64,000 nucleotides of DNA from PALSA-1006 sp041660815 (GTDB taxonomy: Bacteria > Pseudomonadota > Gammaproteobacteria > Burkholderiales > Gallionellaceae): NCBI GenBank assembly GCA_041660815.1, contig JBAZVN010000004.1, positions 124,001 to 188,000 on the forward strand, written 5' to 3'. The notes under the pieces were generated by a model. That model searched no databases. It was not told where the DNA came from and saw only the letters and a program-made list of their open reading frames with translations. How positions within the stretch are numbered: position 1 is the first letter of the stretch; every line of letters starts with the position of its first letter. A program made the position numbers and the translations under genes. Shown in pieces: positions 1-8,455 of the stretch.

Positions 1-91
1 AGCCGATCCCCGATGAAAAGTAATCTGGCGGACGGATAGGGATTGATGTAACTTATTGATTTTATTGATATTTATTTTTTTCGGGCGTATC

Positions 92-1330
92 TTGAAAACA
101 CCTGGAGCAAAAATATACTGTGTCGGCGGTGCGGTGCGCGACCGCTTACTGGGGCTGCCCGTGCAAGACCACGACTGGGTGGTAGTGGGCAGTACGCCTG
201 AACAGATGGAGGCGCAAGGTTTCAAAGCGGTGGGTAGTGATTTTCCGGTTTTTTTGCATCCCGGGACGCATGAAGAATATGCGCTGGCACGCACCGAGCG
301 CAAGGTGGCGCAAGGATACAAAGGCTTTACTGTGTATGCTTCACCCGAGGTGACGCTGGAGCAGGATTTGCTGCGCCGCGATTTCACCATCAATGCCATT
401 GCGCAAGATGAAGCAGATAATTTGATTGATCCCTATGGCGGGCAGGCTGATTTGCAGAATGGGATTTTGCGGCATGTGAGTGATGCATTCGCCGAAGACC
501 CGGTGCGTATCTTGCGCGCTGCGCGTTTCGTGGCGCGCTTCGGTTTTTCCATTGCACCGGAAACGCTGGCGCTCATGCGGGCAATGGTAAATAACGGCGA
601 AGTGGACGCGCTGGTGGCGGAGCGAGTATGGCAAGAATTGTCGCGCGGCTTGATGGAAAAATACCCCTCGCGTTTCTTTACCACGCTACGTGCTTGCGGC
701 GCTCTGCAAAAAATATTACCTGAAGTTGATGCCTTATTCGGGGTGCCGCAACCGGCACAATATCATCCTGAAATTGATTGCGGTATTCATACCATGCTGG
801 TGCTGGATGACACCGCACAGCGGGATTTCCCGCTGGAAGTTCGTTTTGCCGCGCTGGGGCACGATTTGGGCAAAGCGACTACGCCGGTAGAAATGCTGCC
901 GCGTCATGTCGGGCATGAATTGCGTAGTGTGGATTTATTAAAAGGGCTATGCGAACGGCTGCGGGTGCCAAGTGAAAGTCGGGATTTAGCCCTGCAGGTG
1001 GCAAAGCATCACAGCAATATTCACCGCGCCAAAGAGTTGCGTGCCGCAACCATTGTTAAACTATTTGATAGCTGTGATTTGTGGCGCAAGCCCGAACGCT
1101 TTACGCAGATTTTGCAGGCCTGTGAATCCGATGCGCATGGCCGTACCGGACACGAAATGGATGATTATGCGCAGGCGCCTTACTTATTGCTCTGTGCCCA
1201 TGCTGCGCGGGCAGTGAATGCCGGCGAGATCGCCAGAGCCTGTGCCGACAAAAATCTGATTGCCGACAAAGTGCACGAAGCACGAATTGCGGCAGTCGAG
1301 GTAGTCAAAAAAAGTTTATGGTGCCTTTAA
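92..1330 (+). CDS. cca: CCA-adding tRNA nucleotidyltransferase (multifunctional, with HD domain)
   Basis: Builds or repairs the 3' CCA end of tRNAs in the cytoplasm. The N-terminal class II nucleotidyltransferase head has GGAVRD (residues 12-17) and the catalytic DHD pair (26-28). It is followed by the RRDFTINA motif and a C-terminal HD phosphohydrolase domain (GHDLGK, about residue 255), as in gammaproteobacterial long-form Cca. From the TTG at 92 the protein is 412 residues, the length of the E. coli enzyme as I recall it. No ATG lies near the conserved IYCVGG start, and the residue before KIY is GCA-encoded, so TTG is preferred over the more upstream TTG at 56. No strong ribosome site precedes it. 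The last residues and the stop codon lie inside the terminal repeat of the element at 1320-1516. Product sure; start uncertain. Confidence 0.95.
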   Translation: MKTPGAKIYCVGGAVRDRLLGLPVQDHDWVVVGSTPEQMEAQGFKAVGSDFPVFLHPGTHEEYALARTERKVAQGYKGFTVYASPEVTLEQDLLRRDFTINAIAQDEADNLIDPYGGQADLQNGILRHVSDAFAEDPVRILRAARFVARFGFSIAPETLALMRAMVNNGEVDALVAERVWQELSRGLMEKYPSRFFTTLRACGALQKILPEVDALFGVPQPAQYHPEIDCGIHTMLVLDDTAQRDFPLEVRFAALGHDLGKATTPVEMLPRHVGHELRSVDLLKGLCERLRVPSESRDLALQVAKHHSNIHRAKELRAATIVKLFDSCDLWRKPERFTQILQACESDAHGRTGHEMDDYAQAPYLLLCAHAARAVNAGEIARACADKNLIADKVHEARIAAVEVVKKSLWCL

Positions 1331-1516
1331 AAAATTAATTTTCTGATGAAACAACTAGCCATCTCACTAAGCTGCAAAAAACGCAGCAAGTGATTGGTTA
1401 GAAGCTAGGCAAGGCGCGAACAAAAAATTAGGACGCAGCATATGCATGATATGTAAGGAGTAATTTTTTGTGAGCAACGCAACATCGCGAAGTAAATTAA
1501 ATTTTTAAAGGTGCCC
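1320..1516. repeat. MITE-like element, copy A, with terminal inverted repeats
   Basis: Left end GGTGCCTTTAAAAAATTAA and right end TTAAATTTTTAAAGGTGCCC are near-perfect inverted repeats. The right 110 bases are about 90 percent identical to the element at 35423-35565. This copy carries about 60 extra bases near its left end, which themselves form an imperfect hairpin (CTAGCCATCT.. against ..GATTGGTTAG). It sits between the convergent genes cca and ubiB, contains the cca stop codon (1328-1330) and touches the ubiB stop (1518-1520). No reading frame; probably non-autonomous. A role as a bidirectional terminator is inference. Confidence 0.75.
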
Positions 1517-1517
1517 T

Positions 1518-3200
1518 TTACTCTTTGTCGGCGCGCCAGATGGACAGCACGATCCAGAGGCTATTGAAGAACGCAATCATGAAGCCGAGCAGGCCGAATA
1601 AAGGCAGGCCGAAAAGTGTTGGTCCGCCCTGTACCGTCATCACAATCGACGAGCCGACAATAAGCGCGGCGGTGAGCAGGCCGATCGTCAGGCGGTTGGT
1701 GCTGTGATCAATCTGGTGACCAAAGTGATCGAGGCGTTTGATATCCAAGTCGATTTTTAGGCGGCCACGACGGGCTTCCTTGAGAAGGCGGGCGGCATCT
1801 TTGGGTAAGCCGCTCAGCAGATTTAAGGTGTCCTGCAGCGCGTGGCTGCCGCGTTTGAATAGATTGGCCGGGTTGAAACGCTGCCGGATAACACGTTTGA
1901 GGAATGGCTCAAGATGATCGGTAATGTGAAAATCGGGATCAAGTTTTAAGCCCAGACCTTCAAGTGTGATCAGGGTTTTAAACAGCAGGGTTAGATCGGC
2001 AGGGAGCACGATCAGGTGGGCGCGCATGATGGCGGTGACCTCGCCAAACAAATCGGTTAACCGAATATCCTTAAGCGCACGAAACTCGTAATCAGAAGCC
2101 AGTTCACTCACATCGCGGTACAGTAAAGCTTCATCGATGTCGCCATCCTCGGTCCATTCCAACAGTACTTCCAGCATGCCACGCTCATCATGCTGGGCAA
2201 GCGACATGAGTAAATTCACAATCTGATTGCGGCGCTGTTCGGAGAGCCTGCCTACCATGCCAAAATCGAGCAGTGCCAGACGATTATCGGTCAGGTAAAA
2301 CACGTTGCCCGGATGCGGGTCGGCATGAAAATAGCCGTCAACTAAAATCATTTTTAGCACGGCATCCGCACCGCGCGTCGCCAATAATTTGCGATCCAAT
2401 CCGGCGGCATCGATGGCGGCCAGATCATTGCCGGCAATGCCGTTGATGTATTGCTGCACATTTAATTGCGGGCTTGTCCATTCCCAGTAGATGCGTGGAA
2501 TGACAATATTGCGATCACGGCTGAAGTTTTCGCGGAAGCGTTCCTGGGCACGTGCCTCCAGCGCCAGATCGAGTTCGCGACGCAGAGAGCGGCCAAATTC
2601 GTTGACGATTTGAACCGGCTGATAGCGCCGTGCTTCGGGTATTTCAGACTCGATTAACCCTGCGATGTGTTTGAGAATACGCAGGTCGGCTTCGATCTTG
2701 GGGCGAATACCGGGACGGCATATTTTAAGCACGACTTCGGTGCCGTCGAGCAGCGTTGCGCGATGTACCTGCGCGATGGAAGCCGAGCCGCAGGGCTCGG
2801 TTTGCAAATCGCGGAATAACTCAAACGGTGACTGACCGAGTGCGGCTTCCAACTGGGGTAAAAGTTGTTCAAAGGGAACCGGCGGAGCGCTATCCTGCAG
2901 TTTTTCAAATTCCGCAATCCAGTCCGGTGGAAACACATCCACCCGCGTAGCCAGCAGTTGGCTTAACTTGATGAAGGTGGGGCCGAGTTCTTCGAAGGCC
3001 AGTCGGATACGTTGCGGGGTTTCCAACACCACATGCTCTGACTCGGATTGCGGCAAATGCAGAATTTGTCCGGCGCGCTCCAGTAGTGAAATTACCCCCA
3101 GACGACGCATTGCATCGCCAAAGCCGTGGCGCATCATCACGGAAGTAATTTCGTGCAGGCGCGGCAAATCGCGCATGGCGCTGACCGTTTCGAGCAGCAT
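1518..3200 (-). CDS. ubiB: UbiB/AarF (ABC1) family atypical kinase
   Basis: Membrane-linked ABC1-family protein needed for ubiquinone biosynthesis in relatives; thought to be an ATPase that helps extract lipid intermediates. Visible features: LGPTFIKLSQ at the position of the family KxGQ signature, the alanine/serine loop GSASIAQVH, HADPHPGN as catalytic loop, LDFGMVG as metal-binding loop, and two hydrophobic helices at the C-terminus. The ATG at 3200 gives 560 residues, close to UbiB. A longer frame from 3257 would overlap the upstream gene by 53 bases, so it is rejected. The gene starts four bases after the stop of the helical protein at 3205-3840, suggesting coupled translation. Odd: the invariant Gly of KxGQ is Ser. 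A generic AarF paralogue is possible. Confidence 0.88.
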   Translation of the reverse strand: MLLETVSAMRDLPRLHEITSVMMRHGFGDAMRRLGVISLLERAGQILHLPQSESEHVVLETPQRIRLAFEELGPTFIKLSQLLATRVDVFPPDWIAEFEKLQDSAPPVPFEQLLPQLEAALGQSPFELFRDLQTEPCGSASIAQVHRATLLDGTEVVLKICRPGIRPKIEADLRILKHIAGLIESEIPEARRYQPVQIVNEFGRSLRRELDLALEARAQERFRENFSRDRNIVIPRIYWEWTSPQLNVQQYINGIAGNDLAAIDAAGLDRKLLATRGADAVLKMILVDGYFHADPHPGNVFYLTDNRLALLDFGMVGRLSEQRRNQIVNLLMSLAQHDERGMLEVLLEWTEDGDIDEALLYRDVSELASDYEFRALKDIRLTDLFGEVTAIMRAHLIVLPADLTLLFKTLITLEGLGLKLDPDFHITDHLEPFLKRVIRQRFNPANLFKRGSHALQDTLNLLSGLPKDAARLLKEARRGRLKIDLDIKRLDHFGHQIDHSTNRLTIGLLTAALIVGSSIVMTVQGGPTLFGLPLFGLLGFMIAFFNSLWIVLSIWRADKE

Positions 3201-3204
3201 CGCC

Positions 3205-3840
3205 TTACTTCTTGTCGCGCAAGGCCTGGGCGACCCCTTCCAGAATTCCCGCAGCAAGCTGGGTAAAGCGCGTACTTAGTTTATGCACCGCGCCGGAACC
3301 CGCCGCTTGCGTGTCGTGCGCCACTCCGTGAACCTGTTGCGAGAATGCAGCCAGCGTTGCGGATACCTGGCGCCCGGTATCGGTGCCGGTACGACGGGCA
3401 TGGGTGAGCAACTCATCAATTTCAGCCTTGATGTGCGCTGAACTTTTGCTGGAAACATCGCTAACCGTCGTTAGAAAATCCTGTTCGACTTTTTTCAGAT
3501 TGTCTAGGGCAGCTTTTAGATCCTGTTTGGTGAAATCACTGCTGTGTTCAGTGAGTTGCTGCAGGGCCAGGTGGGTTGCTTCGGCAGATTTCATGAGTGC
3601 CGCATCCAGTCCGGAAAAAGCCTGAGTTAGCGCCTGTTTGGAATCGTGCGCGCGCTTGTCCAGCCCCAGACTGATGCCTTCAGTCAGTGCTTTTATAACA
3701 TTTTGTACTTCGCCGGCTTCCATGCGGCGTTGCTTGATGGCGCTGAGCGTCAGGTCGCGAACCTGCTCGCGAATGTTGTCGCCTTCGGATACGGCCGCAC
3801 TGGCGGCCTGTTTGATTCCTTCATCGGAAAAATCGCTCAT
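3205..3840 (-). CDS. Helical, phasin-like protein of unknown function
   Basis: A 211-residue protein, Ala/Gln/Ser/Thr-rich and predicted almost wholly alpha-helical, with no signal peptide or membrane segment. The pattern resembles phasins or apolipoprotein-like amphipathic helices that bind granules or membranes, but I cannot assign a family with confidence. It starts MSDFSDEGIK after an AGGAGAGCGAC ribosome site and stops four bases before the UbiB-family start, so the two are almost certainly co-translated. That context suggests a lipid- or membrane-interface helper of the UbiB kinase (inference). The C-terminus is basic (RDKK). Confidence 0.75.
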   Translation of the reverse strand: MSDFSDEGIKQAASAAVSEGDNIREQVRDLTLSAIKQRRMEAGEVQNVIKALTEGISLGLDKRAHDSKQALTQAFSGLDAALMKSAEATHLALQQLTEHSSDFTKQDLKAALDNLKKVEQDFLTTVSDVSSKSSAHIKAEIDELLTHARRTGTDTGRQVSATLAAFSQQVHGVAHDTQAAGSGAVHKLSTRFTQLAAGILEGVAQALRDKK

Positions 3841-3924
3841 GTCGCTCTCCTTATCGGTTGGAAATGTGGAGTTGAAATGGTAGCGCGAAGTGTGTTTGCG
3901 TGCAGCTATTTTTCAACGCTATTT

Positions 3925-5079
3925 TTATAATAAGCGTGACAAATCCCCGCGTAAAAATCCGGATAACGGCACGTCCAAGCCTTTCCCAAGTGCAATTACT
4001 TTAAACAGTTCGCCCATCTCGGCGGGGCTGGTGAGTTTCTGCAGTTGCGCGGAAAGCGGGGCGTAAGTATTGATGTCGTTTGGCGAAATTGTTTTAAGTA
4101 ACTCTATGATTTTATTGTTAATTAAAAAATTTGCTTGTGAGGTGTAGCCGAGGAAATGCGCGCCGTGATCGATCGCCGCCTCTGCTACGGCGGTGAAATC
4201 CACGTGCGCGGTGATGTCCTGTAGTCCCGGTAAATAAAAGGGATCGTCGTGGGCGTGGTGACGATAATGGCACATTAACGTGCCGCGATTGCGTTGCGCA
4301 TGGTAATACTCGCGAGCGCCGAAACCGTAATCAATGAACAGCATAGCGCCAAGTTCCATACGTTCGCAAATGCTGCTAATTAGGCCGCGCACTTCGGGTG
4401 AAATTTCACTGAGATAGCTGTCGGGAACGTCGAGCTGTCGGGCGATGTCCGACAGTGCAGGATTTTGCAGAGGCTTGTCCTGCCAGCTAAATCTAGTGTC
4501 TTTGTTGCACACGCCGCGTTCGAGGATGCTGCCGTTTTCCCAAGAGAGCAAATGTACCGGCAGCGCGTCCAGCACTTCGTTGCCGATCACCGCTCCGGAA
4601 ATTTTTTCCGGCAAAACATCCAGCCAGAACACGCGGGAAGCAAGATGCGGAATTTTTTCACGAATTAATTGTTGTTGGCGCTCGCGCAAATCGGCGCTGA
4701 CTTCCAGTATCGAATAGCTTTCCGGTACGGCCTCAAGTTTTTCCAATTCGCCCAGAATATCGACCGCCAATTTGCCACTGCCCGCGCCCAATTCCAAAAT
4801 ATGCGGGGTAGAGGATTGCATGATTTCTGTCAGTTGTTTGGCCAAAGTACGGCCAAACAGACTGGATAATTCCGGTGCGGTAATGAAGTCGCCGGCTTCG
4901 CCCAGTTTATGTGCCCCGGCGGTGTAATAGCCCAAGCCGGGTGCGTAGAGAGCCAGTTCCATAAAGCGTGAAAAAGGAATCCAGCCGCCTTGCAGGATGA
5001 TGTCCTGTTGAATTAATTCACACAAGCGGGCGCTGTGCGCGAGAGCTTCGGGTGAGGGGAGTGGTAATGAAGTGCTCAT
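3925..5079 (-). CDS. SAM-dependent methyltransferase, MidA/NDUFAF7 family (DUF185)
   Basis: Class I methyltransferase of the family whose mitochondrial member NDUFAF7 methylates an arginine of complex I; the bacterial substrate is not settled. 384 residues. Diagnostic family features are GYYTAGAHKLG and GDFITAPELS near residues 50-70, the SAM-binding ILELGAGSGKLA, IGNEVLDALPVHL, and LFIDYGFGAREYYH later on. The start MSTSLPLPSP is the first in frame; divergent folM-like begins 45 bases away, so the short gap holds both promoters. Assigned by family hallmarks. Confidence 0.9.
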   Translation of the reverse strand: MSTSLPLPSPEALAHSARLCELIQQDIILQGGWIPFSRFMELALYAPGLGYYTAGAHKLGEAGDFITAPELSSLFGRTLAKQLTEIMQSSTPHILELGAGSGKLAVDILGELEKLEAVPESYSILEVSADLRERQQQLIREKIPHLASRVFWLDVLPEKISGAVIGNEVLDALPVHLLSWENGSILERGVCNKDTRFSWQDKPLQNPALSDIARQLDVPDSYLSEISPEVRGLISSICERMELGAMLFIDYGFGAREYYHAQRNRGTLMCHYRHHAHDDPFYLPGLQDITAHVDFTAVAEAAIDHGAHFLGYTSQANFLINNKIIELLKTISPNDINTYAPLSAQLQKLTSPAEMGELFKVIALGKGLDVPLSGFLRGDLSRLL

Positions 5080-5124
5080 GGTCGGGTATAATTAACGGAT
5101 TGCGGAAGTGTAGTGGAGAGTGTG

Positions 5125-5865
5125 ATGCAAGGTAAAGTGGTATTGGTCACTGGCGGGGCAAAACGGGTAGGCGCGGCGATTGTCAGGCGTTTGCATGCGG
5201 CCGGGGCAAGCGTCGCTATTCATTATCGAAGCTCTTTGTATGATGCACTTGCGTTATCTGCCGAGTTGAATCAGCTGCGTCCCAATTCGACCCATACTTT
5301 TCAAGCGGATTTGCTGGATACGGCGGCGTTAAAAACGCTGGTTTCGGAGGTGGTGCAACACTTCGGCGGTTTGGATGCGTTGATCAACAATGCGTCGAGT
5401 TTTTATGCCACTCCTCTTTCCGCAGTGAACGAGCAGCAATGGCTGGATTTGATCGGCACGAATTTGAAAGCACCGTTGTTTTTGGCGCAGGCGGCTGCAG
5501 ATGAGTTGCGCAAGCGACAAGGCAGCATTGTAAATATTGCGGATATTCATGCTGAGCGTCCGATGTATGGGCATCTTCTGTATAGCGCGGCAAAAGCCGG
5601 TTTGGTCGCGCTCACCAAAGGCTTGGCGCAGGAATTGGCGCCTCAGGTGCGGGTGAATGCCGTTGCTCCCGGCGTGATCAGCTGGCCGGAGGGCGAGGAA
5701 TGGCAGAGTGAAGAACGCCGCAGTAAAATTGTGGCGCACACCCTGTTAAAGCGCGAAGGCGAGCCGGATGATATCGCGCGTACCGTGCAATTTTTAATTG
5801 CCGATGCACCGTATATCACCGGTCAAATTATTTCAGTCGATGGCGGACGCAGTATTAATCTATAA
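5125..5865 (+). CDS. Pteridine reductase, short-chain dehydrogenase (FolM-like)
   Basis: NADPH-dependent short-chain dehydrogenase of the type annotated as pteridine or dihydromonapterin reductase in Betaproteobacteria. The cofactor loop TGGAKRVG is at the N-terminus, the NNAS motif is central, the catalytic pair is in YSAAKAG, and the C-terminus has TGQIISVDGG. The ATG at 5125 is chosen because GGAGAG sits six bases upstream; a GTG at 5113 would place that site inside the gene. The length of 246 residues is normal. It is followed after five bases by ttcA, so the two form an operon. Exact substrate is inferred from family only. Confidence 0.85.
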   Translation: MQGKVVLVTGGAKRVGAAIVRRLHAAGASVAIHYRSSLYDALALSAELNQLRPNSTHTFQADLLDTAALKTLVSEVVQHFGGLDALINNASSFYATPLSAVNEQQWLDLIGTNLKAPLFLAQAAADELRKRQGSIVNIADIHAERPMYGHLLYSAAKAGLVALTKGLAQELAPQVRVNAVAPGVISWPEGEEWQSEERRSKIVAHTLLKREGEPDDIARTVQFLIADAPYITGQIISVDGGRSINL

Positions 5866-5870
5866 AGTTT

Positions 5871-6716
5871 ATGAACGACATAATTCAACCTATTCATTTC
5901 GAGCATCAATCCACCAACTTTAACCGTCTCAAAGGCCGCTTGGAACATCAGGTGGGTAAAGCCATCGGCGATTTCAATATGATTGAAGACGGCGATACGG
6001 TAATGGTCTGCCTTTCCGGCGGTAAAGATTCTTATACGCTGCTCGATATTCTGCTGACGTTGCGTAAGCGCGCGCCTATCGACTTTAAAGTGGTGGCGAT
6101 GAATCTGGATCAGAAGCAGCCGGGTTTTCCCGGGGATGTTTTGCCCAATTATTTAAAGAAAGTCGGGGTGGATTTTCACATCGAGGAGCAGGATACCTAT
6201 TCCATCGTCAAAGCGAAAATTCCCGAAGGCAAGACCACCTGTTCTCTGTGTTCGCGTTTGCGGCGCGGCATTATTTACAAAGTGGCAGGGCAGCTGGGGG
6301 CGAACAAAATCGCCTTGGGGCATCACCGCGATGATATGATTGAGACCTTGTTTTTAAACATGTTTTTTGGCGGAAAACTGAAGGCGATGCCGCCCAAGTT
6401 GGTCACCGATAAGGGGGATCATATCGTCATTCGTCCGTTGGCGTATTGCGCCGAAAAAGACATTGCCCGTTACGCGCGCGGCATGGAATTTCCCATTATT
6501 CCGTGTAATTTGTGCGGTTCTCAGGAGAATCTGCAGCGTCAGAATATTAAAGAAATGTTGACTGCGTGGGAGCGTCAATATCCCGGGCGCAGCCAGACCA
6601 TTTTTACCGCAATGCAAAACGTCAAACCCTCACACCTGCTCGATGGGAATTTGTTTGATTTTAAAAATATCCAGTTGGGCGCGCAGGTTGAAGAGGGAGA
6701 TGTCGCGTTCGACTAA
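5871..6716 (+). CDS. ttcA: tRNA 2-thiocytidine(32) synthetase TtcA
   Basis: ATP-dependent thiolase that converts C32 of certain tRNAs to 2-thiocytidine using an iron-sulfur cluster. The PP-loop SGGKDS is at residues 49-54. The two cysteine pairs CSLC and CNLC, which hold the cluster, are present, as is the family stretch GHHRDDMIET. The length of 281 residues is slightly shorter than E. coli. Start ATG at 5871 lies five bases after the pteridine reductase stop. The stop codon overlaps the left arm of a short palindromic element (6716-6752) that probably serves as terminator. Confidence 0.96.
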   Translation: MNDIIQPIHFEHQSTNFNRLKGRLEHQVGKAIGDFNMIEDGDTVMVCLSGGKDSYTLLDILLTLRKRAPIDFKVVAMNLDQKQPGFPGDVLPNYLKKVGVDFHIEEQDTYSIVKAKIPEGKTTCSLCSRLRRGIIYKVAGQLGANKIALGHHRDDMIETLFLNMFFGGKLKAMPPKLVTDKGDHIVIRPLAYCAEKDIARYARGMEFPIIPCNLCGSQENLQRQNIKEMLTAWERQYPGRSQTIFTAMQNVKPSHLLDGNLFDFKNIQLGAQVEEGDVAFD

Positions 6717-6752
6717 AGGCACTTCAGAAAGTTAAATTTTTAGAGGCGCCTT
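6716..6752. repeat. Minimal palindromic copy (D) of the inverted-repeat element
   Basis: Thirty-seven bases: left arm AAGGCACTTCAGAAAGTT and right arm AAATTTTTAGAGGCGCCTT are imperfect inverted repeats. They match the terminal repeats of the elements at 1320-1516 and 35423-35565 (TAGAGATGCCCT type end). It lies between the convergent ttcA and YhcH genes and abuts both stop codons, as copy A does for cca/ubiB. It looks like a deleted element reduced to its two ends and could act as a bidirectional terminator. Confidence 0.55.
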
Positions 6753-7209
6753 ACATTGTCGGATTAACTGCCACTTTAAAGATCACTTTGCGTATCGGTC
6801 CGCTGCTTACCAGCGGCGCGTGTGCGTCTTCGGGGAAAAAAATGCAGAATGCATCGGGCGGCACGGGAATCCAGGCGGCCGGGGCGTCATGGAAAAATCG
6901 AATGTCTTTATCTTCACTGTGTTCACTCACTGGATTGTAACAATCCTGCAGCGGCTTCCAGCCCATTTCGTCAACTCCTTCCAGTACTAATTGAATATCA
7001 ATATAGCGCCGGTGAGCTTCTAACTTGGCTATTTCGCGGGTGCGTCCCGTAACGTGTTCGACGATGGCGATCAAATCGTCGCCCGCAACGGGGTAACGCC
7101 CCGGCGCGAGGGCATATAGATCGGTATTGCGTATATAGTCAAACGCATGCGCGAATAGCGGATGCAGCTTGACATAACGTTCGGCTTGAGAGAGGTTGGC
7201 TAAAATCAT
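6751..7209 (-). CDS. YhcH/YjgK/YiaL family protein (DUF386)
   Basis: Cupin-like beta-barrel protein of 152 residues. Family members include YhcH and EbgC, which sit beside sugar or sialic acid catabolism genes and may bind or isomerise sugars. Typical features: the family N-terminus ILANLSQAERY, the stretch HRRYIDIQLVLEG with potential metal ligands, and PEDAHAPLV with the usual His near the C-terminus. No sugar genes lie nearby here, so its role in this organism is unknown. Its stop codon abuts the palindromic stub at 6716-6752. Confidence 0.85.
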   Translation of the reverse strand: MILANLSQAERYVKLHPLFAHAFDYIRNTDLYALAPGRYPVAGDDLIAIVEHVTGRTREIAKLEAHRRYIDIQLVLEGVDEMGWKPLQDCYNPVSEHSEDKDIRFFHDAPAAWIPVPPDAFCIFFPEDAHAPLVSSGPIRKVIFKVAVNPTM

Positions 7210-7241
7210 GATGGAGCGAAGTAGAAATTATTTAGTAGAAA

Positions 7242-8084
7242 TTATTCGCCGTTCAAAAACGCCAGAATATCCCCTTTAAGTTCGAGAAATTCCTGATGGG
7301 TTAGGTCAAGGTGTTTGAGCACATCGTGCTCCACCTCAAGCCATTCTTTCATTGGCGCATTAAAATATTCATCCGCAATACATTCCGCTATATGTACGAT
7401 GGCGATTAAGTTGAGCGCATCCTGGCCAACCTGATCGTCTTTTGTAGAAAGTATTGTTGCGTCGTGATGGTACAAAATGGCTTTGCTGATAATAGGATTT
7501 AGCATCCAGCTGCGCGTCAACATGCTGCCAACTACCGTGTGGGAAGTTGAGAAAAACTCATTTTCGATATCGCAGATCAGTTTGCCGAGTTTGCTTTGCG
7601 ACATTACTGTTTCGCGATAGTTTGGAAATTTCATTATCAGCACAGGAATGGCGCAGTCATGGAACAGCGCGGTAATGTACGCGTCATCTTTGGAAATGGC
7701 GGGAAAACGCGTGGAGATTTTTTCGGCGATGGTTGCGGCCAAACTGGAGCGTTCCCAAAATTTCTCAAAATTTTGATTGTCGCCAATGCTCTGGCGCAAC
7801 GAAATATTTTGTACCAGATTTATCGTATTTTGCAGCCCCAGAACGCTGATCGCCTGAAATACCGAAGTTACTTTCCCCCTTAAACCGATGAAGGGCGAGT
7901 TGGCTAGTTTCAGTAGCGGGCCCACAACCCCGGCATCACGGCTGATCAAATGTGCCAGACTGGCGTAATCGGAATGAGGGCGTTTTGCTTCACGCAAGAT
8001 TGATGTCAGTGAGGCGGGACAGGGCGGTATGGTAATGCCATTCAAGGCCTGAGAGGTGATGTCGTCGGATAATTCTGCGTGCAT
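7242..8084 (-). CDS. HDOD domain protein
   Basis: A 280-residue single-domain HDOD protein. HDOD domains are HD-like helical folds that usually lack catalytic metal residues and act in signalling, often tied to chemotaxis or cyclic-di-GMP. The hallmark start is TIPPCPASL at residues 19-27, then ISRDAGVVGPLLKLANSP and the helix with AISVLGLQ. The frame starts MHAELSDDIT. It reads the same way as YhcH, 32 bases upstream of it, but no functional link is evident. The target is unknown; the family call rests on the N-terminal motif and overall pattern. Confidence 0.85.
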   Translation of the reverse strand: MHAELSDDITSQALNGITIPPCPASLTSILREAKRPHSDYASLAHLISRDAGVVGPLLKLANSPFIGLRGKVTSVFQAISVLGLQNTINLVQNISLRQSIGDNQNFEKFWERSSLAATIAEKISTRFPAISKDDAYITALFHDCAIPVLIMKFPNYRETVMSQSKLGKLICDIENEFFSTSHTVVGSMLTRSWMLNPIISKAILYHHDATILSTKDDQVGQDALNLIAIVHIAECIADEYFNAPMKEWLEVEHDVLKHLDLTHQEFLELKGDILAFLNGE

Positions 8085-8455
8085 TGTTTAGTGAGCCTGT
8101 ATTGTGTAGTTCGTTTTTGTGTTTGATGGATGATGCACAATTATGCGTGATTAGGCAATATGTCTTAAGGTATAGTTCTTGTGCTGAAGTAACTAGATAT
8201 CGGCCTATATACTTTTGAAGCATTGATTAATAATTCCCTATTAATCAATGCGTTGTAGTTATCCCGGTAAGCCGAGACTTGAACTCTCTGCAAAGTTTTC
8301 TAAAATACAATCCTGATTGCTCTGTTACAATGCGCCGCGCTGTGATTGCTTCAGTCTTAATCGCACGCTACCGAATCCGGTTTGTTTTTCCTCTATCAGC
8401 CTAAGACTGGCGCCCCTACCGGGCGGCAGGCCGATGTAAATTCAAGAAAGTTAAT
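8085..8455. other. Intergenic region and rhlE leader
   Basis: 371 bases between the divergent HDOD gene and rhlE. It holds a perfect 13-base inverted repeat (8220-8251, listed separately) and two TACAAT -10-like hexamers (8306-8311, 8326-8331) without a good -35. There is also a pyrimidine-rich stretch before the rhlE start. Long leaders are common for DEAD-box helicase genes in cold-regulated operons. No small gene or RNA recognised. Confidence 0.5.
8220..8251. promoter_or_regulatory. Perfect 13-base inverted repeat
   Basis: GCATTGATTAATA and TATTAATCAATGC are exact reverse complements separated by ATTCCC. No T-tract follows, so it is not a classic terminator. A dyad of this symmetry between divergent genes could be an operator or an RNA hairpin in a leader. 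Which gene it serves is not visible. Confidence 0.45.

Noticed and set aside
1..23. Possible 3' end of an upstream gene (frame ending in TAA at 21-23)
   Set aside because: Only seven codons are visible (ends IPDEK); no basis to name it or show it is coding.
8279..8331. Sigma-70 promoter for rhlE
   Set aside because: Two TACAAT hexamers exist, but the nearest TTGAAC is 21 bases from the first and no -35 fits the second.
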